Below are positions 5,360-7,894 of a stretch of 7,894 nucleotides of DNA, in pieces. The notes beneath the pieces were generated by a model. The model did no database searches, was not told where the DNA came from, and worked only from the letters and a program-made list of their open reading frames with translations. The DNA is taken from positions 1 to 7,894 of the forward strand of contig JACQVO010000273.1 of the NCBI GenBank assembly GCA_016209725.1, given 5' to 3'. Positions within the stretch are counted from its first letter, which is position 1. Each line of letters opens with the position of its first letter. The position numbers and the translations under genes are program-made. This DNA is from Candidatus Methylomirabilota bacterium (GTDB lineage: Bacteria > Methylomirabilota > Methylomirabilia > Methylomirabilales > 2-02-FULL-66-22).

Positions 5360-7185
5360 GGCTGGGAGCCAAGCTCACTCTGTGGCTGCTGATTCCACTG
5401 CTTCTGATGCTGAGTATCTTTACGCTCCTGACGCTCCGCCGGGAGCGCGAGGTGCACCAGCGGGAAGTTCGGGAAGAGGCCGAGCGCATCGCCAACACCC
5501 TGGCCATCTCGGTCGCCGAGGCCGTCCGGCGGCGGAACACGGCCGACATCCACCGCATCGCGGAGGAATCCGCCCTGGAATCAAGCCGGTTCGGCCTGGC
5601 GGTCTTCGACGCCCAGGGTCGGCCGCTATTGACCTGGGGGTTGGCCTCGGCGGCGGGCGCCATAGGGCCCCTGGAGCTGGCCGCCCTCTCCAGCGTCCCC
5701 CGCGGCGTGGGCGTGGTGGAGGAGCAGGGTGGGCTTCCGGTCCGGAGCCACCTCGTGGCCCTGACATCGGCCGGAGAGCTGCTGGGCGGTCTCAAAGTCT
5801 CAGCCAGCCTCCAGGGGATGCAAGAGATCCTCGACCGCGAGCGCAACTATTTCCTCAGCATGCTGGTCGCGGTGTGCGTCGTCCTGGTGGTCCTTGTCTC
5901 GCTCACCGTCCGCCGCACGGTGAGCCTGCCGCTCCACGGACTCATGGGCCGGATCGCGGCCCTGGGGCGCGGGGAAGCGCCGGAGGATGTGGCCGTTCCG
6001 GGGCGAGATGAAGTGGCCCAACTGACGCGTGAGTTCAATCTCCTGGCCCGCAACCTGGATGAGGCGCGTCGTCGCCTGCTCCACGAGAGCGAGCACGCCC
6101 GGAGCGTGATTCAGAACATCACCGATGGCATCATCGGGCTGGACCGGGACTACCGAATCCGCACCTGGAATCGGGCGATCGCCGAGCGCTACGGGATCGC
6201 CGAATCCGAAGTTTTGGGTCGTGACCTGTTCGAGACCTTTCCCGCCCTGGGGTGGGAGGGATTGCGGAAGGAGCTGGATCGGCTGATCTGCGGGGAGCGC
6301 CGGGAATTCTTCCTGCGCAACTTCGACCACGAGACGCTGCGGCGCGGTCGCGTGGTGCAGAACATCCGGGGCAGCGTGCTGCCGGGCCCCACGGGTGAGG
6401 TCACCGGGGCCGTCCTGGCCATTGAGGACGTCACCGAGCGGGTGGCGCTGGAGCGGGAGGTGCAGCAGGCGGAGAAGCTGGCGGTGGTCGGTCAGCTCGC
6501 CGCCGGCATCGCCCACCAAATCGGCACGCCCCTCAATGTCATCTCCGGCTCGGCGGAATACCTGATGATGGAATGGGGGACAGAGCGGGCCCGCCCCCGC
6601 GAGCTGGAGATCATCATCGCCCAGACGGATCGCATCACCAAGCTCATCCAGCAATTGCTGAACTTCGCCCGACCGGCGCGCATGGCCCTGCAGCCGGTGA
6701 AGCTGAACGACCTGCTGCGGGAGGTCCTGGGCCTGACCGAGCACCAGATCGCCAAGGAGCGGATCGCCATCAAGACCGAGCTGCAGCCGGACCTCCCGGG
6801 CATCGCCGGCGATGAGAACCAGTTGGAGCAGGCTTTCCTCAACATCGTGATCAACGCCTGGCACGCCATGCCGTCCGGGGGCATCCTCACCCTGCGGACG
6901 CGCGCCGCCCCGCCGGGGGATCGGCCTCGCCGGGCGGGCCGGGTCGCATCGCCGAGTGTGGAGGTGAGCATCGCCGACACCGGGGTCGGGATCCCGGCGG
7001 AGAATCTGCCCCGGATCTTCGACCCCTTTTTTACCACCAAGGGCGTGGGCCGGGGCACCGGCCTGGGGCTGGCCATCACCCGGCGGATCGTCGAGGACCA
7101 CCACGGGCGCATCGAAGTTGCCAGTGAGGTGGGGCGGGGGACCATCGTCACCATCCGGCTGCCGGTCGGGGGAGTTGCGGTATGA
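5356..7185 (+). CDS. Membrane sensor histidine kinase with HAMP and PAS domains (NtrB/AtoS-like)
   Basis: A 609-residue inner-membrane kinase. In order: TM1 (about 7-27), an extracytoplasmic sensor region (about 28-163), TM2 (166-185), HAMP (about 186-240), PAS (about 250-365), HisKA with phosphoacceptor H387 in AAGIAHQIGTPLN, and HATPase_c. The ATPase shows the N box (FLNIVINAWHAM, N496/N500), G1 (D541-T-G-V-G), the F box (FDPFFTTK, 555-562) and G2 (GRGTGLGLA, 565-573). It would sense a periplasmic or membrane cue, autophosphorylate on H387 and pass phosphate to the regulator encoded next, whose ATG overlaps its stop (ATGA at 7182-7185). ATG 5356 is chosen because the protein then starts with a short basic tip and TM1, typical of the class; the ribosome site is weak (GAGAG). 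Odd: the residue after the His is Gln where most kinases have Glu or Asp. The sensor region has no motif I can name, so the signal is unknown; the divergent sugar operon is a plausible target. Confidence 0.93.
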   Translation: MRLGAKLTLWLLIPLLLMLSIFTLLTLRREREVHQREVREEAERIANTLAISVAEAVRRRNTADIHRIAEESALESSRFGLAVFDAQGRPLLTWGLASAAGAIGPLELAALSSVPRGVGVVEEQGGLPVRSHLVALTSAGELLGGLKVSASLQGMQEILDRERNYFLSMLVAVCVVLVVLVSLTVRRTVSLPLHGLMGRIAALGRGEAPEDVAVPGRDEVAQLTREFNLLARNLDEARRRLLHESEHARSVIQNITDGIIGLDRDYRIRTWNRAIAERYGIAESEVLGRDLFETFPALGWEGLRKELDRLICGERREFFLRNFDHETLRRGRVVQNIRGSVLPGPTGEVTGAVLAIEDVTERVALEREVQQAEKLAVVGQLAAGIAHQIGTPLNVISGSAEYLMMEWGTERARPRELEIIIAQTDRITKLIQQLLNFARPARMALQPVKLNDLLREVLGLTEHQIAKERIAIKTELQPDLPGIAGDENQLEQAFLNIVINAWHAMPSGGILTLRTRAAPPGDRPRRAGRVASPSVEVSIADTGVGIPAENLPRIFDPFFTTKGVGRGTGLGLAITRRIVEDHHGRIEVASEVGRGTIVTIRLPVGGVAV

Positions 7186-7894
7186 CGACGCGCGAGCGTG
7201 TTCTGATCGTGGACGACGAGGACCAGATGCGGGAGCTCTTGACCAAGGTCCTGGAGAAGAACGGCTACCTGATGACCGCCGCGGCCGACGGGGCGGCCGC
7301 CCTGGCTCTGCTGGAGAGGGAGCCGGTGGACCTGGTCCTGACGGACGTCCGCATGCCGGGCCTGGACGGCATGGAAGCGCTGAGGGCCATCAAGGAGATG
7401 AACCCCGAGATCGTGGTCATCATCATGACGGCCTTCGGCTCCATCGACCAGGCGGTGCAGGCGGTCAAGGAGGGGGCCTACGATTACATCAACAAGCCGT
7501 TCAAGATTGACGAGATCCTCCTCACCATCAAGAAGGCCCTGGAGGAACGGCGCCTGCGGCACGAGGTTACTGCCCTCCGGCACGAGTTGCACACCCGCTA
7601 CCATTTCGAGAACCTGATCGGCAAGAGCCGGGCCATGCAGGAGGTATTCGGCCTCATCGAGCAGGTGGCGGGCAGCCGCAGCACCGTGATGATCTACGGC
7701 AAGAGCGGCACAGGGAAGGAATTGGTGGCCAAGGCCGTCCACTATAACAGCCACCGGACGTCCAAATCCTTCGTCGCCGTCAACTGCGCCGCCATCCCTG
7801 CGGAGCTTCTGGAGTCGGAGCTCTTCGGCCACGAGAAGGGTTCCTTCACCGGGGCCATTGCCACCAAGGTGGGGAAGTTCGAGCTGGCCACGGG
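7182..7894 (+). CDS. NtrC-family sigma-54-dependent response regulator, 5' part
   Basis: The first 237 codons are present; the gene leaves the right edge. A receiver domain (about 1-120) has the acidic pocket D11-D12, phosphoacceptor D55 (LTDVRMPG), T83 and K105 (NKPF). After a helical linker the AAA+ domain opens with FENLIGKSRAMQEV (142-155), Walker A GKSGTGKE (173-180), VAVNCAAIPAELLESELFGH (198-217) and the sigma-54 contact loop as GSFTGA (220-225; usual form GAFTGA). Walker B, the R finger and the HTH DNA-binding domain are outside the window. Such proteins bind upstream enhancer sites when phosphorylated and use ATP hydrolysis to open sigma-54 promoters. It is translated from an ATGA overlap with the kinase, its obvious partner. 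Its likely target, by inference, is the sigma-54-like element at 4763-4779 in front of the divergent aldolase-transport operon. Confidence 0.93.
   Translation, partial: MTTRERVLIVDDEDQMRELLTKVLEKNGYLMTAAADGAAALALLEREPVDLVLTDVRMPGLDGMEALRAIKEMNPEIVVIIMTAFGSIDQAVQAVKEGAYDYINKPFKIDEILLTIKKALEERRLRHEVTALRHELHTRYHFENLIGKSRAMQEVFGLIEQVAGSRSTVMIYGKSGTGKELVAKAVHYNSHRTSKSFVAVNCAAIPAELLESELFGHEKGSFTGAIATKVGKFELAT

Noticed and set aside
5800..7104. 434-codon minus-strand open frame opposite the histidine kinase
   Set aside because: It is antisense to HAMP, PAS, HisKA and ATPase motifs. The composition is rich in D, G, Q and H without domain structure.

Overview
The window is GC-rich and bacterial. It looks like an envelope-bearing, Gram-negative-type organism: a Sec-exported solute-binding protein, a transmembrane histidine kinase with an extracytoplasmic domain, and an NtrC-type (sigma-54-dependent) response regulator. 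The codon style and the H-box wording of the kinase recall deltaproteobacterial or Methylomirabilota/Rokubacteria-like genomes. That placement is an impression, not a demonstrated assignment.

Layout. Positions 1-4689 are one minus-strand gene cluster, read right to left: a large class II (metal-dependent) aldolase (3289-4689), a carbohydrate ABC solute-binding protein (1881-3143), two MalF/MalG-type permeases (980-1909 and 141-983), and the start of a PfkB-family sugar kinase that leaves the window at position 1. The last four genes overlap or abut (SBP/permease 29 bases if the ATG start is right, a GTGA overlap, a TAATG overlap), so they are surely one operon. The aldolase is 145 bases upstream of the SBP gene and probably belongs to the same unit. 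No ABC ATPase gene is visible. Together these genes describe uptake of a carbohydrate, phosphorylation by the PfkB kinase and aldol cleavage by the aldolase. The actual sugar cannot be read from the sequence.

Positions 4690-5355 are a divergent intergenic region of about 670 bases. It carries a sigma-54-like -24/-12 element in front of the aldolase, an overlapping weaker sigma-70-like element, a dyad with a cUUCGg loop, a plus-strand sigma-70-like promoter, and a cluster of REP-like inverted repeats. A doubtful 65-codon ORF abuts the kinase gene.

Positions 5356-7894 are a plus-strand two-component system: a 609-residue sensor histidine kinase (TM - extracytoplasmic domain - TM - HAMP - PAS - HisKA - HATPase) overlapping by ATGA an NtrC-family response regulator that is cut by the right edge inside its AAA+ domain. 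The most useful link is that a sigma-54 activator gene sits divergently beside an operon with a sigma-54-like promoter. This suggests, as inference, that the two-component system switches on the sugar uptake/aldolase operon.
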